From an uncultured Clostridia bacterium (GTDB lineage Bacteria; Bacillota; Clostridia; Tissierellales; Peptoniphilaceae), in assembly GCA_945916025.1 (NCBI GenBank), contig CAMEGD010000020.1, forward strand, positions 1-18,099: DNA of 18,099 bases, read 5' to 3'. Positions 7,295 to 14,474 of this stretch are shown one piece after another (position 1 is the stretch's first letter; the number at the start of each line of letters is the position of its first letter). Under the pieces are notes generated by a model. The model did no database searches. It had not been told where the DNA came from and was given only the letters and a program-made list of their open reading frames with translations. Position numbers and translations under genes: made by a program.

Positions 7295-9604
7295 ATGAAA
7301 AATATCAATATTTTTATATTAAGTGGCCTTCTTTTTGGTGGGATAATATCAAGATATATTAATCCTATTTTGTATTTAGGCCTAGGAATGATTTTTATAC
7401 TTATATACTTTATAGAGAATAAGAAATCTAGCCTTTACATCCTTTTGGGAATGGCTTTAGTTTTTGTATCCAATTTTGTTTTTACAAATACATCAGAATT
7501 TCAGGTTGGAAAAAATTATAAGGTCCAAGGGGAAGTAATAAAGGTATACGAAAAGGTAGATAAGTTTCAAAAGGTGGAAGTAAAGACTAGGGATAACAAT
7601 ATCCTGTCAATAAATTTAATTGATAAAGAAAATCTAGAACTTTATGACAATATTTCAAGTGAAATTGAAATTTTAGAAGACAATACTTCTAAAAATTTTA
7701 ATATGTTTTCTTCAGAAAATTACAAGTATGTAAACAAAATAAGTGGAAGAGGAAAGGCTATTTCTTTAGAGGTAAATAAAAATAAGTCCCTTCTAAAAAA
7801 TTATAAGATTAGCCTTATAAAATCTTCGGAAAAGTCAATTAATGATAATTTAAATGACCTTAATACTGGACTTATAAAAAAACTAGTTCTGAACAAGTCC
7901 TCTTCTTTAGATGAAAATTTAAATGATACATATAGAGACTTAGGGCTTTCCCATTTACTTGCTATTTCAGGGTTACATATTTTTATTTTAATAGAATTTT
8001 TTGATTTTGTGTTATTAAAACTTAAGGTATCTTTTAATCTTAGGTTCTATTGCATATTATTAGTTTTGCTTTTTTATTCCTATATTTTGAATTTTCCTCC
8101 ATCAATAAACAGAGCTTTATTGATGTATTCAATTAGACAGGTCAGTAATATAAAAAAGATAAAGATGTCTAACTTTGATGTTATTCTTTTCAGTATGGCA
8201 ATTTTACTTACAATTAAACCTAGGTATGTTTATGATTTAGGATTTCAACTAAGTTATTTATCAGTTATAGGTATAAATTATTTTAATGGAAGATTATTTA
8301 AAAATGCTTCTTCAAAAGTACTTAGTAGCTTGGGAATTTATCTTAGTGTAAATATTTTCTTATATCCTATATTAGCCCTTAATTTTAATAACTATAATAT
8401 ATTTTCTTTTATTGCAAATATGTTTATGACCCCTTTACTAATTTTGGCCCTTATTTTATCATATATAAGTTTTGCCTTAGACATTATTTTAGGCATTCCT
8501 TACATTTATAAATTTATTGACTTAATCTTAGATTTTGGGAATTTTTATATTGTGAACTTTAACAACTTCTTTGATTATAAGTTTAAAGTATTTTTACCTG
8601 ATATTTATTTTGTGGGCATTTATTATAGTCTTTTATTCTTGTGTTTTAATGATAATGCTAAAAACTTTATTTATAAAAACTATAAGTACTTGAGTTTTGG
8701 ATATTTCTTTGTATTTTTAATCTTAATAAAAGAAATTTTATTTCCAAGTTTATATATTGGATTTTTTGATGTAGGTCAAGGGGATTCATCCTATATTATA
8801 TATAAGGATAAGTATTTTCAGATTGACACTGGAGGTACAATATTTGATGGTTACAATCCAGGAGTTGAGGTAACAGGAAAGGGCGTTGTAAAAAGGGGAA
8901 TTGACAAAATAGACCTTCTAATTTTAAGTCATTTTGATTATGACCATGTCCTTGGTACAAGCTTTCTAGTTGAAGAAGGCTTAGTTGATACATTAGTATC
9001 TAACCCTCCAAAAAAAGATGAAATTTTATATAATGAAATAGCAAATTTAACTGTTGATTTTATTTATCCTAAGGAAAGTACAAAAATTTATATAGACGAA
9101 GATTTAAGTATGACATTTTATAATACCGGAACTACAGGTATTAAAGATTCAAACGATTCTTCTCTAGTTGTTATGGTGGAATATTTAGGTAAAAAGGCTC
9201 TATTTACAGGGGATATATCTTCAAAAGTAGAAGAAAAGCTCCTTGATTATTTTGGTCAAGTAGATATTTTGAAAATATCTCATCATGGCAGTGATACAGG
9301 GTCTTCAGATGAATTTATTAATCATCTTAGACCAACTTATTCAGTTATATCAGTGGGTAGAAACAACTCCTATGGTCATCCAACAGAGACAGTATTGGAA
9401 AGGTTAAGAGATGTAAATTCAAGGATTATTAGAACTGATGAAGAAGGAGAAATTCTATTTAAAATTAATAATGATATATCTTTTAGAACTTATAACAATC
9501 AGGGCTTTGATATTCATATTTTTGAGTTAGCTTTTTCTGGTATAATATCCTATATGACAATGAAAGAGATTAGAAAAAAAGAGGAATTTAATGAACTACA
9601 ATGA
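7295..9604 (+). CDS. comEC: ComEC/Rec2 family DNA internalisation protein
   Basis: A 769-residue membrane protein that in competent Gram-positive cells forms the channel through which single-stranded DNA enters. Order of parts: N-terminal hydrophobic segments (about 5-65), a soluble OB-like region (about 65-170), the competence domain with many membrane helices (about 200-490) including the hallmark LLAISGLHIF, then a C-terminal metallo-beta-lactamase-like domain (about 490-750) with GFFDVGQGDS, SHFDYDH (H546, D548, D550, H551) and ISHHGSDTGSS. The substitution of the second His by Asp in HxHxDH is usual in ComEC. The next gene, holA, overlaps it by 14 nt, as in many Firmicutes. No convincing Shine-Dalgarno precedes the ATG. 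No other competence genes are in the window, so natural transformation is not shown. Confidence 0.95.
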   Translation: MKNINIFILSGLLFGGIISRYINPILYLGLGMIFILIYFIENKKSSLYILLGMALVFVSNFVFTNTSEFQVGKNYKVQGEVIKVYEKVDKFQKVEVKTRDNNILSINLIDKENLELYDNISSEIEILEDNTSKNFNMFSSENYKYVNKISGRGKAISLEVNKNKSLLKNYKISLIKSSEKSINDNLNDLNTGLIKKLVLNKSSSLDENLNDTYRDLGLSHLLAISGLHIFILIEFFDFVLLKLKVSFNLRFYCILLVLLFYSYILNFPPSINRALLMYSIRQVSNIKKIKMSNFDVILFSMAILLTIKPRYVYDLGFQLSYLSVIGINYFNGRLFKNASSKVLSSLGIYLSVNIFLYPILALNFNNYNIFSFIANMFMTPLLILALILSYISFALDIILGIPYIYKFIDLILDFGNFYIVNFNNFFDYKFKVFLPDIYFVGIYYSLLFLCFNDNAKNFIYKNYKYLSFGYFFVFLILIKEILFPSLYIGFFDVGQGDSSYIIYKDKYFQIDTGGTIFDGYNPGVEVTGKGVVKRGIDKIDLLILSHFDYDHVLGTSFLVEEGLVDTLVSNPPKKDEILYNEIANLTVDFIYPKESTKIYIDEDLSMTFYNTGTTGIKDSNDSSLVVMVEYLGKKALFTGDISSKVEEKLLDYFGQVDILKISHHGSDTGSSDEFINHLRPTYSVISVGRNNSYGHPTETVLERLRDVNSRIIRTDEEGEILFKINNDISFRTYNNQGFDIHIFELAFSGIISYMTMKEIRKKEEFNELQ

Positions 9605-10613
9605 ATTTAGAAAAAAATTAATAGAAAAAGATATTAGTGGAACTTATTTATTATGTGGAGAGGAAAAACTATTAATAGACAAAACCATAAACTTCATTTT
9701 TGAAAAATTTCTTCCAGAATCCTTTAGAGATCTAAATTTTAGCAAGTTCAATGGATCAAACCTTAATATTAATGATTTTTTTAGTTCTATTGAAACTATA
9801 CCTTTAATGAGTGAATATAGATTAATAGTTGTAGATGAACTACAAGCACTTTTGCAAAAAATTGAAACAGATGAAGCTTTTTTTAAAACCCTAGATGGAG
9901 TAGGGAAGGACACAATATTAATATTTATTGACTCTGATTCGGACTTAAAAAAAACTACAAAGCTATATAAGTACTTTAATAAAAATGAGAGAATAGTTGA
10001 GTTTAGTAAACTAGAAAATAAGGATTTAATGAACTTTTTAAAAAGAGAATTTAAATCTAAGAAAAAAGAAATAAGTGATTCGGATCTTTCGTATTTAATT
10101 ATGATTTCTGGATATACAAATAAAAAAGTTGAAGTAAGTCTTTATGAACTTATGAATGATGTGAAAAAATTACTTGCATACTCAACCTCCAATACAGTTA
10201 ATAGGGAAGAAATAAATAAGACTATAACCAAGGCCATAGATAGCAATATATTTAATCTTCTGGACTCTCTTCTTAATAAAAATGTAGAAATATCACTGGA
10301 GATATTTTATGATCTTTATGACAAAAGCGAACCAATACAAGGTATTTTGCACATGATTCAAAGGAGATACAGACACATTTATCAATATGCTAGTCTATTT
10401 AAGGATAGGGTAGGGGAAAGGGATATTGAAGATATTATTGGCATATCCTCTTATGAGTTTAAAACTATTTCAAGGTATGGAAGGTCTATAGATTTGTGTG
10501 ACTTAAAAGATTCTTTGGTTTATATTTATGAAAGTGATAAAACCTTAAAATCTAGTGGAAGAGAAGAGCTCCTTATTATGGAACACCTAATTGTAAGACT
10601 ATGTTCTGTATAA
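9591..10613 (+). CDS. holA: DNA polymerase III subunit delta
   Basis: A 340-residue clamp-loader subunit that opens the beta clamp during DNA replication. The N-terminus has the delta-type opening YLLCGEEKLLIDKTI (about 19-33), followed by SSIETIPLMSEYRLIVV with the hydrophobic beta-clamp contact region, a middle AAA lid-like helical part, and a C-terminal helical collar domain ending RELL/EHLIVRL. There is no Walker A, as expected for delta (the ATPase motors are gamma/tau). Length is typical. The start lies inside comEC (14-nt overlap), with AGAGGA as ribosome binding site just upstream. The comEC-holA pair is a conserved arrangement; rpsT normally follows nearby and is found here about 1.1 kb on, in opposite orientation. 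Confidence 0.92.
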   Translation: MNYNEFRKKLIEKDISGTYLLCGEEKLLIDKTINFIFEKFLPESFRDLNFSKFNGSNLNINDFFSSIETIPLMSEYRLIVVDELQALLQKIETDEAFFKTLDGVGKDTILIFIDSDSDLKKTTKLYKYFNKNERIVEFSKLENKDLMNFLKREFKSKKKEISDSDLSYLIMISGYTNKKVEVSLYELMNDVKKLLAYSTSNTVNREEINKTITKAIDSNIFNLLDSLLNKNVEISLEIFYDLYDKSEPIQGILHMIQRRYRHIYQYASLFKDRVGERDIEDIIGISSYEFKTISRYGRSIDLCDLKDSLVYIYESDKTLKSSGREELLIMEHLIVRLCSV

Positions 10614-10614
10614 T
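10609..10614 (+). promoter_or_regulatory. Possible -10 box at the end of holA
   Basis: A consensus TATAAT overlaps the last codon and stop of holA. If used, transcription would start around 10621, just before the structured region that ends in the terminator at 10714-10753. No -35 match is found at 16-18 bp spacing, and TATAAT is frequent by chance in this AT-rich DNA, so support is weak. Confidence 0.2.
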
Positions 10615-10620
10615 TAAAGA

Positions 10621-10753
10621 AATAAGATAGCCCTAATACACAATAAAAAATCCCCGTAAAGGGGATACAGAGCGTAGACAAACCCTTTCGGGGGGGAGTA
10701 TAAAATATTTTGTGTATCAGCTTATCCTGATTAAGATAGGCTGATACTTTTTT
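10621..10753 (+). ncRNA. Candidate structured RNA or structured 3' UTR after holA
   Basis: About 130 nt that can fold compactly. An outer helix pairs 10636-10643 (AUACACAA) with 10710-10717 (UUGUGUAU). Inside it are a hairpin 10650-10655/10661-10666 (AUCCCC, loop GUAAA, GGGGAU) and a second short hairpin pairing 10683-10685 (CCC) with part of a run of seven G at 10690-10696. The 3' arm of the outer helix overlaps the foot of the terminator stem (10714-10717), so the two structures compete. UUAUC at 10722-10726 can also pair with GAUAG at 10626-10630 instead of its terminator partner. This is attenuator-like logic, yet no gene follows on the + strand. I cannot match it to a known riboswitch or RNA family. 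It may be a small RNA, an orphaned leader, or merely a structured 3' UTR. Confidence 0.35.
10714..10753 (+). terminator. Strong Rho-independent terminator downstream of holA
   Basis: A 13-bp stem (10714-10726 with 10735-10747, one G-U wobble) with an 8-nt loop (CTGATTAA) is followed by six T (10748-10753). The orientation fits + strand transcription only; the reverse strand lacks a T-tract after the stem. It ends the comEC-holA transcript or any RNA starting near 10621. It also shields the - strand insertion-sequence remnant from read-through. Confidence 0.92.
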
Positions 10754-10865
10754 ATGTAAACTTAAAAAAGTATCGTTGTTTTTATATAATTTGCTAAAAG
10801 CAAGTTATACCTAGATTTTTGCACATCAAAATATAACTGTCAACTTATTTTATTAGTTAAGAGTT
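10754..10865. other. Spacer with a possible IS256-family element end
   Basis: AT-rich bases between the holA terminator and the stop of the transposase remnant. The stretch at about 10815-10847 contains TTTTTGCACA and, further on, AACTGTCAAC. This recalls the terminal inverted repeats of some IS256-family elements (T-run, CACA, then TGTCAA/TTGACA), so it may be the surviving right end of the element. No matching left end is found near 11475-11560, so the claim cannot be confirmed from this window. Confidence 0.25.
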
Positions 10866-11474
10866 TTAATTTCTTCCTTCAAAAAATATTGATAGTTGGG
10901 ATCTTATTAAATCCCAATTTCTTATCCTACTTGTCCATTTTTGTGATGCGTCTACCATAGTTAAATACAGACTTTTTGTCAATGCAAAGTCATTTGGAAA
11001 TATTGTTTTACTTTTTGTTACTTTTCTCAATTGATGGTTGTAATTTGCCATTGCATTTGCTATATAAATTATGGTTCTCATTTCTTGAGGATATTTAAAG
11101 TATGTGGATAATTCTGCCCAATTGTTTCTCCAAGATGAAACACACATAGGGTATTTCGAACCCAATTTTTCTTCAAAATCTTCAAGATTGGATAAAGCTA
11201 CTTCTTCAGTTGGTGCTTTGTAGATTGTTTTTAAATCTCTCATTAATTCTTTTATATCTTTGTATGATACATATTTTGTTGAGTTTCTTATTTGATGGAT
11301 TACACATTTTTGAATTTCTGCTTTTGAATACACCGCTTCTATTGCCTGTGTAAATCCTGGAAGATTATCAGTTGAGACAATTAGTATATCTTCTAAGTCT
11401 CTGTCTTTTAGTTGGTTTAATACCATTAGCCAATATTTACTAGATTCGTTTTCACCGACCCACAAATAAGTCAT
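10866..11474 (-). pseudogene. Truncated IS256-family (mutator) transposase remnant
   Basis: A 202-residue fragment matching the C-terminal half of IS256-type transposases, which are normally near 390-400 residues. Recognisable blocks: YLWVGENESSKYW, the second catalytic Asp in STDNLPGF (D36; usually DGLxGF), QKCVIHQIRNS, RKVTKSKTIFPNDFAL, KWT and the terminal FEGR. The N-terminal DNA-binding half and the first catalytic Asp are gone; homology fades just upstream of the ATG and the frame meets a TGA at 11514-11516 (plus-strand TCA). The conserved NAIE block reads NAMA (140-143), so the catalytic Glu is Ala, one base change from GAA to GCA. The product cannot transpose. It lies between holA and rpsT, genes usually adjacent, marking an old insertion. 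No Shine-Dalgarno precedes the ATG, so it is probably not expressed. Confidence 0.85.
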
Positions 11475-11676
11475 TGCTGATGGTAGCTGAAGATACTGTA
11501 AATTATGATTAGCTCACATACCAATTTGGTACTTGGTATAATTAAACACAAGAAAACGACCATACAAGAGGATATTTACTCATGTATGGTCGTTATTTCT
11601 TTTTTTACCGCTTAAAGGTCATCAGTTAAACTTTGTTTTCTTCAATCCCTAACTGAACGCTCCTAAAGGGAAAATT
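11475..11676. other. Breakpoint and rpsT 3' region without genes
   Basis: No credible gene. It contains a 13-bp palindrome TACCAATTTGGTA (11519-11531), the long hairpin described separately (11555-11594), a T-run (about 11598-11607) and a loose 7-bp inverted repeat TCAGTTA/TAACTGA (11622-11628 and 11650-11656) in the rpsT 3' untranslated region. Homology to the IS256 transposase ends at about 11475, so the deletion or recombination junction lies here. Confidence 0.5.
11555..11594 (-). terminator. Long hairpin, likely rpsT terminator (possibly bidirectional)
   Basis: Two perfect 12-bp arms (11555-11566 and 11583-11594, AACGACCATACA and its complement) are extended inward by GAG/CTC after one A-A mismatch, leaving an 8-nt loop. 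Read on the - strand the stem ends GTCGTT and continues TTCTT, giving a usable U-tract for rpsT, whose stop lies 82 bp upstream. Read on the + strand it is followed by ATTTC and then seven or more T, so it could also stop + strand transcripts. Its proximity to the insertion-sequence remnant leaves open that it came with the element. Confidence 0.7.
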
Positions 11677-11940
11677 TTATACCATTTGATTAAATTTCTT
11701 AGTAAGTTGTCCTATTTTTCTAGAAATTGCATTCTTGTGAAAAGTGTTTTTAGAAGCAGCTTTTCTAAGTTTTTTTTCTACTAGAGATAAGTATTTTCTA
11801 GCATCGTCCTTATTTGCGCTTTCTACAGCAGCTTCAAACTTTTTAATAAAAGTTTTAATTTCAGATTTAACAGCTCTATTTCTAGCTGCGTTTCTTTTTG
11901 CTATATCAACTCTTTTTAATGATGATTTAATATTAGCCAT
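11677..11940 (-). CDS. rpsT: Small ribosomal subunit protein bS20
   Basis: An 87-residue, strongly basic, helical protein that binds 16S rRNA early in 30S assembly. The opening MANIKSSLKRVDIAKRNAARNRAVKSEIKTF is the S20 signature; later come LRKAASKNTFHKNAISRKIGQLTKKFNQ, with the conserved KNxxxRKxxRL-type ending. Length is exactly normal. The start is fixed by a near-perfect GGAGGTGG ribosome binding site a few bases upstream (plus-strand CCACCTCC, 11944-11951). It is divergent from lepB and has its own consensus promoter. Its usual neighbour holA lies beyond the insertion-sequence remnant. Confidence 0.98.
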   Translation of the reverse strand: MANIKSSLKRVDIAKRNAARNRAVKSEIKTFIKKFEAAVESANKDDARKYLSLVEKKLRKAASKNTFHKNAISRKIGQLTKKFNQMV

Positions 11941-11979
11941 AATCCACCTCCAAACGTAATCATATCTTTCGCAAAATAT

Positions 11980-12008
11980 ATTATAGATTATATCATAAAA
12001 TAATTCAA
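11980..12008 (-). promoter_or_regulatory. rpsT promoter
   Basis: On the - strand: -35 TTGAAT (plus 12003-12008), 17-bp spacer, -10 TATAAT (plus 11980-11985), a good vegetative sigma-factor promoter. It predicts a start near 11973 and a leader of about 33 nt ending in the GGAGGTGG site. A second TATAAT ten bases upstream lacks a -35 at proper spacing. Confidence 0.8.
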
Positions 12009-12054
12009 GAATTAATTAAATTTTGTATTAAAGTAATCTAACTTGATTTATTGC

Positions 12055-12100
12055 TTTATAAAAATATGAAATAGTGTTAAAATAGTAATATTCAAGGGGG
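12055..12100 (+). promoter_or_regulatory. lepB operon promoter and ribosome binding site
   Basis: An extended -10, TG-T-TAAAAT, at 12075-12083 is preceded after a 17-bp spacer by TTTATA (12055-12060, 4 of 6 match to TTGACA). This would start transcription near 12090, only about 15 nt before the ATG at 12105, so the leader is very short. The Shine-Dalgarno AAGGGGG is at 12094-12100, 4 nt before the start codon. The promoter is separate from the divergent rpsT promoter. Confidence 0.6.
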
Positions 12101-12104
12101 AAAT

Positions 12105-12671
12105 ATGAAAAAACAAACAACTAAAAAAGAAGAACCAAAGAAGACATTTTTTGGAGAACTTATAAGTTGGTTAATGGCTATAGTTTTTGCTGTTATACTG
12201 GCTTTATTTCTTAAAACTTTTATTTTTTCTACAACTATGGTTCAAGGTACTTCTATGTACCCAACTTTAGATAATGACGATAGGCTAATAGCTTTAAAAC
12301 TTCCTTTATTTTTTTCTGATCCATCAAGGGGGGATATAGTTTTATTTGAATCTCCAATTAACCCTGAAGAAGACTACATTAAAAGGGTTATAGGTATAGA
12401 AGGAGATGAAGTTCAACTTAGTGATGGTAGTGTATATGTAAATGGTACTAAACTAGAAGAATATTATATTGAAGAAGGACTAGATACTCTTCCTGAATCT
12501 AACTTAACTTCTTGGAAGGTTGGTGAAGGTCAACTTTTTGTATTGGGAGATAATAGAAACTTTAGAAAATCCACTGACTCTAGGGTCTTTGGTCTAATTT
12601 CTAAAGATAAGGTGGAAGGCCATGCTGTATTTAGGTATTTTCCTCTAGATAGAATTGGAGTTTTAAAATAA
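12105..12671 (+). CDS. lepB: Type I signal peptidase
   Basis: A 188-residue membrane-anchored serine protease that removes signal peptides from exported proteins on the outer face of the membrane. A lysine-rich cytosolic N-terminus (1-15) is followed by one transmembrane helix (about 17-41). Box B GTSMYPTL supplies the nucleophile S50, box D YIKRVIG the general base K93, and box E GDNRNFRKSTDSR the conserved GDN..SxDSR. This Ser-Lys dyad and single helix are the SipS-type Gram-positive form; the size is typical. The start is set by a strong SD at 12094-12100. lepA follows after 3 bp. A lepA-lepB pair is classic in proteobacteria; the reversed lepB-lepA order here looks like independent or lineage-specific clustering. 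Confidence 0.96.
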   Translation: MKKQTTKKEEPKKTFFGELISWLMAIVFAVILALFLKTFIFSTTMVQGTSMYPTLDNDDRLIALKLPLFFSDPSRGDIVLFESPINPEEDYIKRVIGIEGDEVQLSDGSVYVNGTKLEEYYIEEGLDTLPESNLTSWKVGEGQLFVLGDNRNFRKSTDSRVFGLISKDKVEGHAVFRYFPLDRIGVLK

Positions 12672-12674
12672 TTT

Positions 12675-14474
12675 ATGAATAATAATATTAGAAATTTTTC
12701 TATAATTGCCCATATAGACCATGGTAAGTCTACACTTGCTGATAGGTTAATTGAAAATACTGGGACCATGGAAGTAAGAGATATTACTGACCAGGTCTTA
12801 GATAGTATGGATTTAGAAAGAGAACGTGGAATTACAATTAAATTAAAGGCAATTAGACTTAACTACAAGGCTAAGGATGGAGAAACCTATATATTTAATT
12901 TAATAGATACTCCTGGACATGTAGACTTTAACTATGAAGTTTCTAGGTCACTGGCAGCATGTGAAGGTGCTATTCTAGTTGTGGATGCCGCTCAAGGAAT
13001 AGAAGCACAGACACTTGCAAATGTATATCTAGCCTTAGATGAAGATTTAGAAATTGTCCCAGTTATTAATAAAATAGATCTTCCTAGTGCTGAACCTGAT
13101 AGAGTAAAACAAGAGATTGAAGATATAATTGGTTTAGATACTGAAGGAGTACCTTTAGTATCTGCAAAAACAGGACTAAATATAGATGATGTTTTAGAAC
13201 AAATAGTAGAAAAAATTCCAGGACCAAAGGGTAATAGTGAAGAACCTTTAAAGGCCCTTTTATTTGACTCAATTTATGACCCATACAGGGGCGTTATTTG
13301 CTTTATAAGAGTTTTTGATGGCAATATAAAATCCGGAGATGAAATTAAATTTATGGCCAATGATTCTAAATTTGAAGTTGATGAAGTTGGCTATGTATCC
13401 AATGGACAAATACTTACAGATAGACTTGAAGCTGGCGAGGTTGGATTTTTTACTGCATCCATAAAGGATGTAAAATATGCTAGAGTTGGGGATACTATAA
13501 CTTATGCAAAGAATCCGACAAAGGAACCACTGCCAGGATACAAAGAAGCCATTTCTATGGTTTATTGTGGAATCTATCCAGCAGAAGGAGAAGAGTTTAC
13601 TGCAATTAGAGATGCTCTTGAAAAATTACAAGTAAACGATGCGGCTCTTTCCTTTGAACAAGAAACATCTCAGGCCTTAGGATTTGGTTATAGATGTGGA
13701 TTTTTAGGGTTATTACATATGGAAATAATCCAAGAAAGGCTTGAAAGGGAATTTGACTTAAATATAATCACAACTGCTCCTTCAGTAATTTATAAGGTTA
13801 CAAAAACTAATGGGGAAGTATTAGAGATTCAAAATCCAAGTAATCTTCCTCCATTAACAGAAATATCAAAAATGGAAGAGCCTATTGTTAATGCCACAAT
13901 TATGTCACCTTCAGATTATGTTGGTACTATAATGGAACTTTGCCAAAACAAGAGGGGAGTTTTTAAAAACATTGAATATTTAGATACTCAAAGGGTTAGC
14001 ATACATTATGAACTTCCTTTAAACGAAGTTGTATATGACTTTTTTGATGCTTTGAAATCTAAGACTTCAGGATATGCTTCCTTAGACTATGAAATAAAGG
14101 GATATAGAGAAAGTGACCTTGTAAAATTAGATATATTGATAAATGGAGAACTTGTAGATGCTCTATCTTTGATTGTTCACAAAGAAAAATCCTATGAAAG
14201 AGGAAGAACTATTTGTGAAAAGTTAGTAGATGAAATTCCAAGACATCAATTTGCTATTCCAATTCAAGCTGCTATCGGCACAAAAATCATAGCTAGAGAG
14301 ACTATAAAAGCTTTAAGAAAAGATGTTCTTTCTAAGTGCTATGGTGGAGATATAAGTAGAAAGAAAAAATTACTAGAAAAACAAAAAGAAGGAAAGAAGA
14401 GAATGAGACAAATTGGCTCAGTAGAAATACCACAAAATGCCTTCTTATCTGTATTAAAATATGATGACAAATAA
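12675..14474 (+). CDS. lepA: Elongation factor 4 (ribosomal back-translocase LepA)
   Basis: A 599-residue translational GTPase that acts on stalled or mis-translocated ribosomes and on 30S biogenesis. G1 AHIDHGKST (12-20), RERGIT (50-54 region), G3 DTPGH (78-82), G4 NKID (132-135) and G5 SAKTG are intact. Domains II, III and V follow, and then the LepA-specific C-terminal domain with GYASLDYE and IPRHQFAIPIQAAIG, ending in the basic region rich in Lys. Length is normal. ATG lies 3 bp after the lepB stop; the only SD-like sequence is GGAG inside the lepB end, some 14 nt upstream, so translation may rely on coupling. hemW overlaps its 3' end by 14 nt. Confidence 0.98.
   Translation: MNNNIRNFSIIAHIDHGKSTLADRLIENTGTMEVRDITDQVLDSMDLERERGITIKLKAIRLNYKAKDGETYIFNLIDTPGHVDFNYEVSRSLAACEGAILVVDAAQGIEAQTLANVYLALDEDLEIVPVINKIDLPSAEPDRVKQEIEDIIGLDTEGVPLVSAKTGLNIDDVLEQIVEKIPGPKGNSEEPLKALLFDSIYDPYRGVICFIRVFDGNIKSGDEIKFMANDSKFEVDEVGYVSNGQILTDRLEAGEVGFFTASIKDVKYARVGDTITYAKNPTKEPLPGYKEAISMVYCGIYPAEGEEFTAIRDALEKLQVNDAALSFEQETSQALGFGYRCGFLGLLHMEIIQERLEREFDLNIITTAPSVIYKVTKTNGEVLEIQNPSNLPPLTEISKMEEPIVNATIMSPSDYVGTIMELCQNKRGVFKNIEYLDTQRVSIHYELPLNEVVYDFFDALKSKTSGYASLDYEIKGYRESDLVKLDILINGELVDALSLIVHKEKSYERGRTICEKLVDEIPRHQFAIPIQAAIGTKIIARETIKALRKDVLSKCYGGDISRKKKLLEKQKEGKKRMRQIGSVEIPQNAFLSVLKYDDK

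Noticed and set aside
8796..8993. 65-codon Gln/Leu-rich frame on the - strand inside comEC
   Set aside because: Opposite the conserved metallo-beta-lactamase domain of comEC; a compositional artefact.
9644..9913. 89-codon frame on the - strand inside holA
   Set aside because: Antisense to the holA N-terminal domain; no motifs or independent signals.
10650..10700. Known riboswitch (considered T-box, preQ1, SAM, fluoride, ZTP, guanidine, TPP)
   Set aside because: None of the conserved core sequences I know for these classes is present, and no downstream gene exists on the same strand.
11519..11531. Palindrome TACCAATTTGGTA as an operator
   Set aside because: Not near any functional promoter or gene start; a 13-bp palindrome in AT-rich DNA beside a decayed element is weak evidence.
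11744..11959. 71-codon open frame on the + strand across rpsT
   Set aside because: Antisense to rpsT, a certain ribosomal protein gene; no family resemblance.
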